Below, one piece after another: positions 25,320 through 35,386 of a stretch of DNA of 64,000 bases (positions within the stretch are counted from its first letter, which is position 1; the number at the start of each line of letters is the position of its first letter). The stretch is from Gp6-AA40 sp036742665 (GTDB lineage: Bacteria; Acidobacteriota; Vicinamibacteria; Vicinamibacterales; UBA2999): NCBI GenBank assembly GCA_036742665.1, contig DAINQP010000002.1, positions 1 through 64,000 of the forward strand, written 5' to 3'. Below the pieces are notes generated by a model. That model worked only from the letters and a program-made list of their open reading frames with translations. It made no database searches and was not told the origin of the DNA. A program made the position numbers and the translations under genes.

Positions 25320-25941
25320 CCGACAAAATCACCGTGCTCCTCGTGGACGATCACGCGCTGGTGAGGCGCGGCTTCCGGCGTTTGCTCGAAGACGACACCG
25401 CCATTCAGGTCGTCGGCGAAGGCAGCAACGGTGAGGACGCCATCCGCCTGACGACAGAGCTGAAGCCGCACGTCATCGTGATGGATGCGGCGATGCCAGG
25501 AACCGGTGGCCTCGAAGCTACACGGACCATTCTCGCCAGACATCCGAAGGCCGCGATCATCATGCTGAGCATGCACTCGGAGGAAACGCTGGTTCGCCAG
25601 GCGCTGAAGGCCGGCGCACGCGGCTATGTCCTGAAGAATGCCCTCGAGCTCGATCTCGCCGCCGCGGTCAAACGCGTCGCCGCCGGCGAACAGGTGATCG
25701 ATCCCGCGCTGATCAAGCCCGACCCGCTGCCCGGTGAACGCACTCGACGCCTGACGCCGCGCGAGCTCGAGGTCCTGCAACTGATCTGCGATGGCCTCTC
25801 GAACAAGGAGATTGCCACGAAGCTGGATCTCAGCGCCAACACCGTCGCCGTTCATCGCGCGAACATCATGAACACACTCGGTGTACATAAGACGGCGGAG
25901 CTCGTCGTCTACGCGCTGCAGAACGGGCTCGTCAATCCACT

Positions 25942-25945
<4 letters not shown>
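25316..25945 (+). CDS. LuxR/NarL-family response regulator
   Basis: A 209-residue transcription regulator. The receiver domain (1-120) has the acidic pair VDDH, the phospho-accepting Asp in HVIVMDAAMPG near residue 57, and the Lys in VLKNA. The C-terminal HTH (145-205) reads LTPRELEVLQLICDGLSNKE, then TVAVHRANIMNTLGV. It is the cognate partner of the histidine kinase immediately upstream (ATGA overlap), and its own stop overlaps the GTG of the next gene. The likely target is its own operon; no binding site was identified. Confidence 0.93.
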
Positions 25946-27629
<1,684 letters not shown>

Positions 27630-27633
<4 letters not shown>

Positions 27634-28841
27634 TTATTCGACCCTTCGCATTCATCGGTGCTCTCCTCGGATCGGCGGCCGTGGCGTCCGCGCACCACGG
27701 ATTCGGCACCTTCGACCTCACGAAGAGCGTGACCTACACGGGCAAGTTGACGCGCCTCGAGTTCATCAACCCGCATTCGTGGCTCTATTTCGAGGTGGCC
27801 GACGCCAACGGCAAGCTGACGAAGTATCGCTGTGAGATGCGGTCGGCGCACACGCTGCGCCGTTCAGGATGGAAGGAAGAGCTGTTCCCGATTGGACAAA
27901 CGGTGACGGTGGAAGCGGCACCCGATCGCGCCGACCCGCAGTCCTGCTACCTGAACACGATCCGCTTCGCGAATGGCACGCACATGGATCGATACGGCCA
28001 GTATGTGGCGACCGGCACGAACAAGGTCGAGGAAGTGCGTGGTCCTCTGGCCCGCCGCGGCGGCGCGCACACGGGAGGCGGCGCACCGGCGGCTCAACCT
28101 CGCGCGGCACGTCGTGCGACCGGCGAGCCGAACATCAGCGGCGACTGGGCACCGGAGCAGGTGGTGATGGCCGATCCGCGCGGGCGTGGCGGCGCGCTCG
28201 TGCCTCTGAGCGCAGTCGCGACAGCGAAGCCGGCTGAACCGCGCGCCGGCGGCGCGGGTGGCGGTGGCGGGCGAGGCCGCGGTCCGGGCGGACCACGTAC
28301 CTACGCCGGAACCGAAGTCACGCCCGCAGGTGAGGAAGCGGCCGCGAAGTTCATGCCGCAGGACAATCCGCGCTTCAAGTGCCAGACGACCAACATCCTC
28401 TTCGACTGGACGTTCGACGGCCCGGTCAACCGCATTCAGCAGAATCGCGACAACATCGTCATCTTCTACGGCCAGCTGAATCTGCGGCGCACGATCCATA
28501 CGAACACCAAAACCCACCCGGCGAACGTGACGCCGAGCCGGGCCGGCCATTCGTACGGTTATTGGGAAGGCGACGTGCTCGTCGTCGATACGACGAACTT
28601 CTTGCCCGGCTTCCTCAACTTCCCGATCCCGCACAGCGACAAGCTGCACGTGGTCGAGCGCTTCTCACTCGATGCGCAGACGATGAAGCTGACGCGCAGC
28701 TACATCGTCGAGGATCCCGTGTACCTGAAAGGTCAGGGCAAGGGACAAGATGTCGTTGAGCCCGCCGACCAGCCGTACACGCGAGACGCCTGCAAGGAGC
28801 AGCAGTTCGTGGACTACTCGAAGGAGGCCTCGTCCCGGTAA
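27630..28841 (+). CDS. DUF6152 domain fused to acidobacterial secreted ERF-type domain
   Basis: A 403-residue exported protein of unknown function. The signal peptide ends AAVASA, and the mature start HHGFGTFD is the DUF6152 hallmark. DUF6152 continues with LTRLEFINPHSWLYFEVAD to about residue 115. A low-complexity Gly/Ala/Arg linker (140-235) follows. The C-terminal block then gives IVIFYGQLNLRRTIHTN, YWEGDVLVVDTTNF, LHVVERFSLDAQTMKLTRSY and EDPVYLKGQGKG. This block is shared with the genes at 15539 and 52401 and with the remnant at 51540-51815. It is coupled by ATGA to the ASPIC gene, which makes it the end of the operon starting at 20952. Confidence 0.8.
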
Positions 28842-28854
28842 CGGGCCGTCGATC

Positions 28855-29421
28855 ATGTTGCGCGCGTTGATTTGTTGTCTCTGTGTACTTCTGGTTCCGA
28901 TGTCGTCTGCGGGTCAAACCACTGACGCCGGATTCAATGAAGCGTTGTCGCCATCGATGGCGTCGGTCGTGAAGAACATGCACACGACCATTCGCCAGAA
29001 TCTCGCCGACGCCGCAGAGAGCATGCCGGCCGAGGAGTACTCCTTCAAAGCGACACCGCAGGTCCGCAGCTTCGCCGAGCTGATCGGCCACGTCGTCAAC
29101 GCCAACTTCTTCTTCTGCTCGCAGGCCAAGGGTGAGCCGCCGCCGAGCAAGGAGAACTTCGAGCAGGTCGCCGACAAGGCGGTGCTCGTCAAGGGTATGA
29201 ACGAGGCGCTGAAGTACTGCGATGACGTCTACAACGGCACCACGGACGCCAATTTTGGCGTGCTGATCACAATGGCCGGACCGGCAAAGAAACAGGCGAG
29301 CCGCGGATCGGTGCTGGTATTCAACACCACGCACAACAACGAGCACTACGGCAACATCGTCGTCTATATGCGGCTGAAGGGCCACGTGCCGCCGTCCACG
29401 GCGCGCGCACAGAAAAAGTAG
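28855..29421 (+). CDS. Exported DinB-family protein
   Basis: A 188-residue four-helix-bundle protein of the DinB/YfiT metal-binding superfamily, here with a signal peptide (ALICCLCVLLVPMSSAGQ). The His pattern typical of DinB is present: HTTIRQNLADAAESMP near 40, FAELIGHVVNANFFFCSQ near 80 and NTTHNNEHYGNIVVYMR near 165. Many exported copies occur in Acidobacteria. Relatives include bacillithiol and mycothiol transferases, but no activity can be assigned. The ATG at 28855 follows the DUF6152 gene by 13 bases, so co-transcription is likely. A compact GC palindrome lies right after the stop. Confidence 0.85.
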   Translation: MLRALICCLCVLLVPMSSAGQTTDAGFNEALSPSMASVVKNMHTTIRQNLADAAESMPAEEYSFKATPQVRSFAELIGHVVNANFFFCSQAKGEPPPSKENFEQVADKAVLVKGMNEALKYCDDVYNGTTDANFGVLITMAGPAKKQASRGSVLVFNTTHNNEHYGNIVVYMRLKGHVPPSTARAQKK

Positions 29422-29422
29422 A

Positions 29423-29442
29423 GCGCGGGCTTCAGCCCGCGC
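29423..29442. repeat. GCGCGGGCTTCAGCCCGCGC hairpin
   Basis: A perfect inverted repeat with an 8-bp stem and TTCA loop, starting one base after the DinB stop. There is no T-run, so it is either a weak terminator or one of the GGCTTC palindromes also seen at 35751 and 8440. Confidence 0.7.
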
Positions 29443-29459
29443 CGACTCTCGGAGGCACC

Positions 29460-30971
29460 ATGCGCGTTCGGATTTCATTCCTCCTCGTTTCCGCGCTCAC
29501 GCTCGCGATCGCGTTAGTCCGCGCCCAGGTCGCCGATCCGCTCCCCGCGCCGGTCGAGAAGCGCGGACTGATGGTCGAGATCCGCGACGTCGTACGTCTA
29601 CCCGACACGCGCGGCCTGCGTCCGCTCGATCAGGACGTCAATCCGGCTGGTTGGGCACGCGTGCAGTTCGTCCGCGATCTGCCTGACGGCCGCCGCTTCG
29701 CCAATGACTCTCGCGGACTGCTCTATCTGCTCGACAAGAATAACCAGCCGAGCGTGTATCTCAATTTTGCGAGCCTGTTTCCGTACGCCATCTACAACCG
29801 TCTGGAGAGCGGCCTGATTGGCTTCGACTTCCATCCGGAGTTCGCCAAGAACGGTCTCTTCTACACGGTCCACGGCGAGCGCGCGGAAGGCAACCCGTCC
29901 ACGCCGAACTTCATTCCTCCCGGCTACACCGCAAAGGACGTCACATATCACAACGTGATCACCGAGTGGCGGGCCAAGAATCCTGCCGCAAACGCGTTCG
30001 AAGGGACCCGGCGTGAGCTCTATCGCGGGGCGCACGTGGTCATGAACCTGACGCACCCGATGGGCTTTGTTGGCTTCAATCCGACCGCGAAGCCGGGCAG
30101 CGCTGACTATGGTCTGCTCTACACGAGCGGCAGCGATCACGGATTCAGCAACGGCGGCGGCCCAAACGCGAATAACCCGAGCCAGACACAGCGTCTCGAC
30201 TCGGTGATCACCGCCATCCTGCGCTTCGATCCGCGGAGTCCGTCCGAGACAAAGGGCATGAAGGGGCTCGGCGACTACACAATCCCGATGGCCAACAAGT
30301 TCGCCGCCGACAACGATCCGAAGACCCTCGGCGAGATCTACGCCTACGGCTTCCGCAACGCGCATCGCCTGTCATGGGACCTGACCGACGGCACGATGTA
30401 CGCGTGCGACATCGGCATGAACAACATCGAGGAAGTCAACATCGTCCGTAACGGCGAGAACTACGGATGGATGAAACGAGAGGGCTACTGGGAGAACGGC
30501 ATGATCCGTCCGGGCGGCAACCTTGGCCAATTGTTCGCGCTGCCAGCGGAGATCCTCGACGGACGCAAGAAGGACGAATTCACGTATCCGGTCGCCATCT
30601 ACGATCACAACGACGGCCAGGCCATCTCGGGCGGGTTCGCCTATCACGGCAAGATCGAGGCACTCCGTGGCAAGTTCGTGTTCGGCGACATCCAGCGCGG
30701 ACGCCTGTTCGCCTCTGATCTCGCGGCGATGAAGAAGGCCGATGACGGTGTCCCGCAGACGACGGCGCCCATCGAGGAGATTCAGCTGTTCACGCGCAAT
30801 TCGCGAGGCGAACGCGTCTATGTGACGCTGCGCGACCTCATCGAACGGACGATGGGCGCCAGCGTGACACGGTCGGATCTGCACATCAGCGCCAGCCGCG
30901 ACGGCGAGTTGTTCATCACATCACGCCAGGACGGCACTATTCGGATGCTGGTGCCGGAGTCGGGAAAATAG
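29460..30971 (+). CDS. Exported glucose/sorbosone-dehydrogenase-like (PQQ-type) protein
   Basis: A 503-residue six-bladed beta-propeller resembling soluble PQQ-dependent sugar dehydrogenases, with a signal peptide (VSALTLAIALVRAQ). Propeller landmarks: GLIGFDFHPEFAKNGLFYTV, GEIYAYGFRNAHRLSWDL, CDIGMNNIEEVNIVRNGENYGW, AIYDHNDGQAISGGFAYHG and KFVFGDIQRGRLF. It probably oxidises an alcohol or sugar in the periplasm with PQQ. Many acidobacterial family members have not been tested, so the cofactor is inference. The C-terminus carries a short helical extension (LRDLIERTMGAS). GGAGGC lies just before the ATG. The stop abuts the truncated ADOP gene. Confidence 0.85.
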   Translation: MRVRISFLLVSALTLAIALVRAQVADPLPAPVEKRGLMVEIRDVVRLPDTRGLRPLDQDVNPAGWARVQFVRDLPDGRRFANDSRGLLYLLDKNNQPSVYLNFASLFPYAIYNRLESGLIGFDFHPEFAKNGLFYTVHGERAEGNPSTPNFIPPGYTAKDVTYHNVITEWRAKNPAANAFEGTRRELYRGAHVVMNLTHPMGFVGFNPTAKPGSADYGLLYTSGSDHGFSNGGGPNANNPSQTQRLDSVITAILRFDPRSPSETKGMKGLGDYTIPMANKFAADNDPKTLGEIYAYGFRNAHRLSWDLTDGTMYACDIGMNNIEEVNIVRNGENYGWMKREGYWENGMIRPGGNLGQLFALPAEILDGRKKDEFTYPVAIYDHNDGQAISGGFAYHGKIEALRGKFVFGDIQRGRLFASDLAAMKKADDGVPQTTAPIEEIQLFTRNSRGERVYVTLRDLIERTMGASVTRSDLHISASRDGELFITSRQDGTIRMLVPESGK

Positions 30972-31162
30972 TCGCAGCGCGCCGACCGGATCGATCCGTG
31001 CGCCGCGCGGCGAGCCTCGTCCTCCGACAATCCACGGCGCAGGTAATCATCGACGAGCAGCGCTCGATGCGCCTCCATCTCCTGATCGAGCTCGCCGTCG
31101 TCTCGACGTTGATGGACAATCGCGCTCAGCCGCGACATCGCACGCAGGAAGGCAGCCCACAT
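30972..31162 (-). pseudogene. Truncated ADOP/MacB-type permease, N-terminal remnant
   Basis: About 60 residues match the cytoplasmic N-terminus of acidobacterial duplicated orphan permeases (LDQEMEAHRALLVDDYLRRG, LSEDEARRAAHG). The match ends exactly where the sugar-dehydrogenase gene ends, after which the frame reads antisense to it. The about 700 residues of permease domains are missing. It lies 2 bases from the PadR gene stop, the usual PadR-ADOP arrangement, so this is a deleted module. Confidence 0.75.
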
Positions 31163-31164
31163 CG

Positions 31165-31506
31165 TTACGCGCTCGGCGACAGGCGCAGCAGTCGGCCGAT
31201 AACACCTGACAGCCGCTCCCAGTTGCTGACCTCAGCCTGCAGCTGCTTTCGTCCGGCCCTGGTGATGGCGTAAAACTTCGCCTTGCGGTTGTTCTCCGAG
31301 GTCCCCCACGTCGCGGCGATCCACCGCTTTTGCACCAAGCGGATCAGACACAGATAGATGGTGCCCTGGTTCACCAGCAGCGCGTCCTCACTGATCTGCT
31401 CGATGCGGCGCGCCAGGCCGTAGCCGTGCATCGGTCCCATTGCGTCGAGCGTCTTGAGCACCATCAGGTCGAGAGTGCCCTACAGGATGGTCGAGCGGGT
31501 GTCCAT
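31165..31506 (-). pseudogene. PadR-family regulator with in-frame stop at codon 9
   Basis: Winged-helix regulator of the short PadR group. The frame from ATG 31506 (preceded by AGGAG) reads MDTRSTIL, then TAG at 31480-31482, then GTLDLMVLKTLDAMGPMHGYGL and the rest of a normal PadR (VNQGTIYLCLIRLVQKRWI, RKAKFYAITRAGRKQL). Relatives have Q at this position (LQGTLDLMVL), so a CAG-to-TAG change explains the stop. Restart at the internal ATG (31464) would lose only 14 residues, so a working shortened protein is possible. PadR of this type normally controls the adjacent ADOP permease, which is itself truncated here. Confidence 0.8.
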
Positions 31507-31567
31507 GGCGCTCCTGTGTGATGCCGACAGGAGCTATGCCTGTTACGTGTGGGATGTAAAGAGGACG

Positions 31568-32611
31568 CTAGCGGGGCGCTGCCGCGGCGCACTCGGCGGC
31601 CAGGCGGTCACGCACCGTCGGTGGCATGCCGCTGGCCACCATCCTGCCCACTCGCATCTCGACGTAGGCTGGCTCCGTGCAACGAGGGTACGGCAGTGGT
31701 GCGAGCCTGAGCGACTGAGACGAGCCAAGGACGAGCACGGCGTCGAAATGATCTTCGATGCGGGGATTCGCCTTGAAAAAATCGACGGGTGGCGGCGGAC
31801 CGAAGAACGTCTCGTACGAAGCCGCGCCCAGCAGCGTTCCCTTCAGTGAGGCTAGCCAGGGCATCGACCAGCCCGCGACGTCCTTCTGGAATGCCGAGAG
31901 ATCCGCGAACGTGCTCGTCACAGTGAAGACCTTCGTCCCGCTGGTCTGAAGGATGCCGACGAGCGATCGACCCGGACGCTCGCTTCTCGCCTGGAAGTGG
32001 CCGTCGCCATAGACGACGAGGGCCCTGCGTCCCTTCGCGAGCACCTCCCGCTGGATCACCTCGGCCGGATGCGAATCGCGTTTCATCAGCACAGTGCGAT
32101 AGGCCCCCGGCGTCGTCACCTCTTCCCAGTCGATTGGCGGGTCGCCGAGCAAGATGCGCAGCCGGCGATCGGGCGGCAGCGACCGGTTCACGTCCCGGAC
32201 CGCACGAAACGTCTCGTCGTACATCGGCCGATCCCACGCCGGAGTTGGCGTGACGGTGTTCTCTCTGATCTCGCGCAGCGCCACCTCGGGCACGGCCTCA
32301 CCCCGGACGTACCGGTCGATGACGTCCTGATACCGCGCGCTGCCGCTCTCGATGACGATGTCGTTGACGATGGCTGCGAAGCGCGGATTGCGGATAAGTG
32401 CCAGACGAAAGGCGTGACCCTGTTCGTTGCCATGAGCGCCCTCACCGAGCGCCACGACCGAATACGAGGCGAAGGCATCGAGGATAGAAGACACCGGATC
32501 GAGCCGGACGGCTGGCCTGCGCGATGTGTCCTGCGCCCCTGGATTGGCGTGACCAGCGAACAGAATGGTTGCCGCAACCAGACACGCGCCGGCCAGTCGA
32601 CGAGTTGCCAT
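31568..32611 (-). CDS. Exported erythromycin-esterase-like (EreA/ChaN-like) protein
   Basis: A 347-residue protein with a signal peptide (LVAATILFAGHANPGAQ). The segment YSVVALGEGAHGNEQGHAF carries the GE-x-x-HG signature of the EreA/succinoglycan-synthesis superfamily, and a later YGDGHFQARS provides a second conserved His. EreA enzymes hydrolyse macrolide lactones, but most superfamily members act on other or unknown substrates. This copy is too divergent to call a resistance gene. A promoter with TTGACT and TATAAC lies just upstream. The gene is divergent from the AhpD gene. Confidence 0.65.
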   Translation of the reverse strand: MATRRLAGACLVAATILFAGHANPGAQDTSRRPAVRLDPVSSILDAFASYSVVALGEGAHGNEQGHAFRLALIRNPRFAAIVNDIVIESGSARYQDVIDRYVRGEAVPEVALREIRENTVTPTPAWDRPMYDETFRAVRDVNRSLPPDRRLRILLGDPPIDWEEVTTPGAYRTVLMKRDSHPAEVIQREVLAKGRRALVVYGDGHFQARSERPGRSLVGILQTSGTKVFTVTSTFADLSAFQKDVAGWSMPWLASLKGTLLGAASYETFFGPPPPVDFFKANPRIEDHFDAVLVLGSSQSLRLAPLPYPRCTEPAYVEMRVGRMVASGMPPTVRDRLAAECAAAAPR

Positions 32612-32621
32612 GCCGGAAAAG

Positions 32622-32648
32622 GTTATAAAAATAACACTCGATAGTCAA
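32622..32648 (-). promoter_or_regulatory. Candidate promoter with GTTAT-AAAA-ATAAC palindrome
   Basis: Reading the minus strand, TTGACT (32648-32643) is followed 15 bases later by TATAAC (32627-32622), 11 bases from the ATG. The -10 sits in an inverted repeat, GTTAT/ATAAC (32623-32635). The stretch is AT-rich against a GC-rich background. The 15-base spacing is short. Confidence 0.35.
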
Positions 32649-32726
32649 TCCGGCGTGGGCCGGTCGTAGGCGCCCTAATATCTCCCGGTTATTGCGAGGA
32701 CGTGACCCGGCCGCTACAGTCCCACT

Positions 32727-33287
32727 GTGGCCCATATTGCTGTTCCCGAAGGTGTTCCCGGTATCGGTTCACTCTTTGCGTTTCGTCCCGAGGCGGCGGC
32801 GCCGATGAGAGCGCTCGCCAACGTCCTGCTCCATGCCGACAGCTCCCTGAGCCGCGGCGAACGCGAGCTCATCGCCGCTTACGTTTCGGCGCTGAACGAA
32901 TGCGACTTCTGTCATGACAGCCATGCCGCCGTCGCGTCCTGTCATCTCGGCGACGAGGGCTCCATCGTCACTGCCGTCGTCCGCGACGCATACAGCGCAC
33001 CGGTCTCGCCGAAGATGAAAGCGCTGCTGGCGATCGCTGCTCGCGTCCAGCGGAGCGGGCATGATGTGCGAGAGTCCGATATCGTCCGGGCGCGAACGGA
33101 CGGCGCGACGGACATCGAGATCCACGACGCGGTGCTCATCGCCGCCGCCTTCTGCATGTTCAATCGCTATGTAGACGGCCTGGGCGCGGTGACGCCCACC
33201 GACCCGTCTGGCTATCGCGAGCGAGCGAAGCATCTCGCCGAGCACGGCTACTCCGCGATACTGCCGCAGCTGCCCATGCGATCGTGA
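32727..33287 (+). CDS. AhpD-like alkylhydroperoxidase / carboxymuconolactone-decarboxylase family protein
   Basis: A 186-residue helical protein of the peroxidase-related AhpD family. The redox motif is visible in LNECDFCHDSHAAVAS near residue 60 (C-x-x-C-x-x-x-H), the thiol pair that reduces peroxides or takes electrons from a lipoyl or thioredoxin partner. A typical preceding helix (ADSSLSRGERELIAAYVSAL) is also present. No signal peptide. GTG start. The stop overlaps the GTG of the iron-sulfur protein gene by 4 bases, so both are made together; oxidative defence or a shared redox step is plausible. Confidence 0.87.
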   Translation: MAHIAVPEGVPGIGSLFAFRPEAAAPMRALANVLLHADSSLSRGERELIAAYVSALNECDFCHDSHAAVASCHLGDEGSIVTAVVRDAYSAPVSPKMKALLAIAARVQRSGHDVRESDIVRARTDGATDIEIHDAVLIAAAFCMFNRYVDGLGAVTPTDPSGYRERAKHLAEHGYSAILPQLPMRS

Positions 33288-34249
33288 CGCACGTTGGGAG
33301 TTGGCAATTGACATCTCCGCCTCCGTTCGCCTGGGACGACTGGTACGCAACGGTCGGCGGCCGATCGATCGACATTCCCGAAGTCACCGATCTCCTGCAG
33401 GAGATCTTCAATCATCAGTACCCGCGCTTCGATGGCGAGGTCGCCGCCACCCGGCGCGCGTTGGGCTCTCCGGCCGCAGCCGCACAGCATCTCAAGGACA
33501 CGGCGCTCGAGCTCGGCGCCGACATCGTCGGCATTTGCGGGATCGAGCCGAGCGACGTCTATCGCGGCCGCGTCGTCACCGAGAAGTACGCCATCGCGGT
33601 TGGGCAGCGCATGCGGTGGCGGGAGTTTCAGGTGGTGCCCTCGAAGGCGTCGGCTATCGAATGCCTGCGAGTGTATTTCACCCTCGGCGAAACGGTGATT
33701 CGGCTCGCCGCGTACATCCGATCGATCGGCTATGCGTGCAAGGTGGAGCACCCGATCGGAGACAGTGACCTCCTGCATATCCCGATCGGCCTCAAGGCGG
33801 GATTCGGCGAGCTCGGCCGGCACGGCTCGATCATTCATCCGACGCTCGGCCCCTTGTTCCGCATGGGCAGCGTCATCACCTCGCTCGAGATGGCAATCGA
33901 TCACCCGGTCGATGCCGGCATCGCCAGGTTCTGCGATACCTGCCGCGCCTGCCGGAAGTACTGTCCGCCTGGTGCGATCCCTGACGAGCGCAGTCCGGAA
34001 GCGGGCAAGGATCATCTCGGCTACGACCGCTACGTCGTGGATACCGGTCGCTGCTTTCCCTACTTCGCGAAGCATTCCTACTGCTCGATCTGCCTGCCGG
34101 TCTGTGTCTACAACCACAAGGAGTGGGCGCGGGATTTCGAGGGCGGGCAGACGCAGTCGTTCCCCACTGTGATCATGCTGTCGCCGCCAGCACCCGCGGA
34201 TCTGCCTGACGAGGAGCGGCGGCACGTCTATCCGATGATTCGCCGTTGA
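33284..34249 (+). CDS. QueG/reductive-dehalogenase-like 4Fe-4S protein
   Basis: A 321-residue cytoplasmic protein. Two iron-sulfur motifs lie near the C-terminus: FCDTCRACRKYCPPGAI (near 215) and a second set in RCFPYFAKHSYCSICLPVC (near 255), the arrangement of epoxyqueuosine reductase and reductive dehalogenase C-terminal domains. The N-terminal half (ALELGADIVGICGIEPSD, YIRSIGYACKVE, GLKAGFGELGRHGSIIHP) corresponds to their corrinoid-binding fold. Its length and N-terminus do not fit true QueG closely, so a corrinoid-dependent reductase of unknown substrate is the safer reading. GTG start coupled to the AhpD gene. The first codons carry a GTTGGGAGTTGG fragment of the CCAAC repeat family. 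Confidence 0.78.
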   Translation: MTHVGSWQLTSPPPFAWDDWYATVGGRSIDIPEVTDLLQEIFNHQYPRFDGEVAATRRALGSPAAAAQHLKDTALELGADIVGICGIEPSDVYRGRVVTEKYAIAVGQRMRWREFQVVPSKASAIECLRVYFTLGETVIRLAAYIRSIGYACKVEHPIGDSDLLHIPIGLKAGFGELGRHGSIIHPTLGPLFRMGSVITSLEMAIDHPVDAGIARFCDTCRACRKYCPPGAIPDERSPEAGKDHLGYDRYVVDTGRCFPYFAKHSYCSICLPVCVYNHKEWARDFEGGQTQSFPTVIMLSPPAPADLPDEERRHVYPMIRR

Positions 34250-34256
34250 CGTTTTC

Positions 34257-34346
34257 TAGGCGGGTCGAGAGAGCAAGATCCGCCCTACAGCTGCTCGTTG
34301 GGAAGGACAGATGTAGGCCGGGTCTGCTTTGTGGACCCGACTACGG
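34257..34346. repeat. Two GGGTC/GACCC palindromes in tandem
   Basis: First hairpin TAGGCGGGTC...GATCCGCCCTA at 34257-34288; second GTAGGCCGGGTC...GACCCGACTAC at 34314-34346, with outer GTAG/CTAC arms. They lie between the convergent iron-sulfur and methyltransferase genes and overlap the last codons of the methyltransferase. Same family as 820-870 and 56633-56694. Confidence 0.7.
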
Positions 34347-35030
34347 GCGCGTGAACACGAATAGATGCTGCCAGGGCAGGTCGTCGAAGACTCGCGACTG
34401 CTTGAAGCCCTCGTGCTCGACCTCGAGCTTCACCTGCGCCTTGGTCATCTTGTGCTCGCGCAGGATTGGCACGTCGGGATCCTCGGCGCGATATTCGAGC
34501 AACACGAGGCGGCCGCCCGGCTTGATCGCTTCGCGCAGGCGCTGCAGCATCTTCTGCGGCTCGGAGAACTCGTGGTAAACGTCCACCATGATCGCGAGAT
34601 CGATCGACTCCGCCGGCAGTTTTGGATCGTCAATCGCGCCCAGCACCGACACGACATTCGTGAGCTTGGCCTTGCCGACGTTCTTCTGGAGGATCTCCAA
34701 CATCCCGGGCTGGATGTCGTTAGCGTAGACCTTCCCCATCGGGCCGACCTGCTTCGCGAGACGAATGCTGATATTGCCTGAGCCCGCTCCGATGTCGGCG
34801 ACCGACGCGCCCTTCTGAATTCGCAGCAGACGAATCGCGAGATCAGGATCCTCTTCCCGGTCTCGCTCGGGGCGGTCCAGCCACGACGCGCCCTGCACGC
34901 CCATCGTCTGGGCGTAGACACGTCCGCTGACCGGATGCTTGCCCACCTGCTGGGCAAGCGGTGCAGCCCACAGAAACGCGACGGCGATGACGGCCGGTCC
35001 GAGAGGACCGGCCGTATGAAGCTGCCTCAT
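34341..35030 (-). CDS. Exported SAM-dependent methyltransferase
   Basis: A 229-residue class I methyltransferase with an N-terminal hydrophobic segment (GPAVIAVAFLWAAPLAQQ) that looks like a signal peptide, which is unusual because SAM is cytoplasmic. SAM-binding motif I is VADIGAGSGNISIRLA, followed by VYANDIQPGMLEILQKN, IMVDVYHEFSEPQKML (motif post I) and GGRLVLLEYRAED. Exported or membrane-tethered methyltransferases of this form recur in Planctomycetes and Acidobacteria; their role is unknown. Codons 6-14 are a GGCCGGTCC/GGACCGGCC palindrome (34990-35016). ATG overlaps the stop of the upstream gene (ATGA). Confidence 0.83.
   Translation of the reverse strand: MRQLHTAGPLGPAVIAVAFLWAAPLAQQVGKHPVSGRVYAQTMGVQGASWLDRPERDREEDPDLAIRLLRIQKGASVADIGAGSGNISIRLAKQVGPMGKVYANDIQPGMLEILQKNVGKAKLTNVVSVLGAIDDPKLPAESIDLAIMVDVYHEFSEPQKMLQRLREAIKPGGRLVLLEYRAEDPDVPILREHKMTKAQVKLEVEHEGFKQSRVFDDLPWQHLFVFTRP
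34990..35016. repeat. GGCCGGTCC/GGACCGGCC palindrome in signal-peptide codons
   Basis: ACGGCCGGTCCGAGAGGACC followed by GGCCGT is a perfect 11-bp stem with a 4-base loop. It encodes TAGPLGPAV in the signal region of the methyltransferase. It is one of the best-preserved members of the dispersed family. Confidence 0.8.
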
Positions 35031-35386
35031 GCCTTTTTGACCGTGAACTCGAATGGCATGCCCATGAAGTCACCGGTCATCTTGATTTCGCTGGCCGAGA
35101 CGACACCGGTATACGAGAGGTCCACTGTCATGCCACCGAAGTCGAACGTCACCGTGAACGAGATCTTGTCGCCGTCCACCTTGCCGTTCTTGATGGGGAC
35201 CGATCCGCCGTCGAAACCAAGCGTCGTGCCGGTCAGCGACGTCCCGTCAGCCTTGAATTCATACTGGACGGGAAGATCACCCATGGGCGTGCTGACCGTC
35301 CCAGCCCATTTCCCGTCAACGTCTGCCGCAAAGGCTGGCGCGGCGAGCAGCAGCAGTCCCACCAGAACCACGAACACCTTCTTCAT
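35027..35386 (-). CDS. Small exported beta-barrel-like hypothetical protein
   Basis: A 119-residue protein with a clean signal peptide (KKVFVVLVGLLLLAAPAFA) and a compact beta-rich body. That body has repeated Gly-turns (DGKWAGTVSTPMGDLPVQYE, KADGTSLTGTTLGFDGGSVP, GKVDGDKISFTVTFDFGG), resembling small lipocalin/META-type periplasmic proteins. No family can be named with certainty. The downstream methyltransferase start overlaps its stop, so the pair is co-translated. A 384-base region without a gene lies upstream of its start. Confidence 0.8.
   Translation of the reverse strand: MKKVFVVLVGLLLLAAPAFAADVDGKWAGTVSTPMGDLPVQYEFKADGTSLTGTTLGFDGGSVPIKNGKVDGDKISFTVTFDFGGMTVDLSYTGVVSASEIKMTGDFMGMPFEFTVKKA

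Noticed and set aside
31568..32611. Macrolide resistance (erythromycin esterase) gene
   Set aside because: Only the GE-x-x-HG superfamily signature is shared; the overall sequence is too far from EreA to claim resistance.
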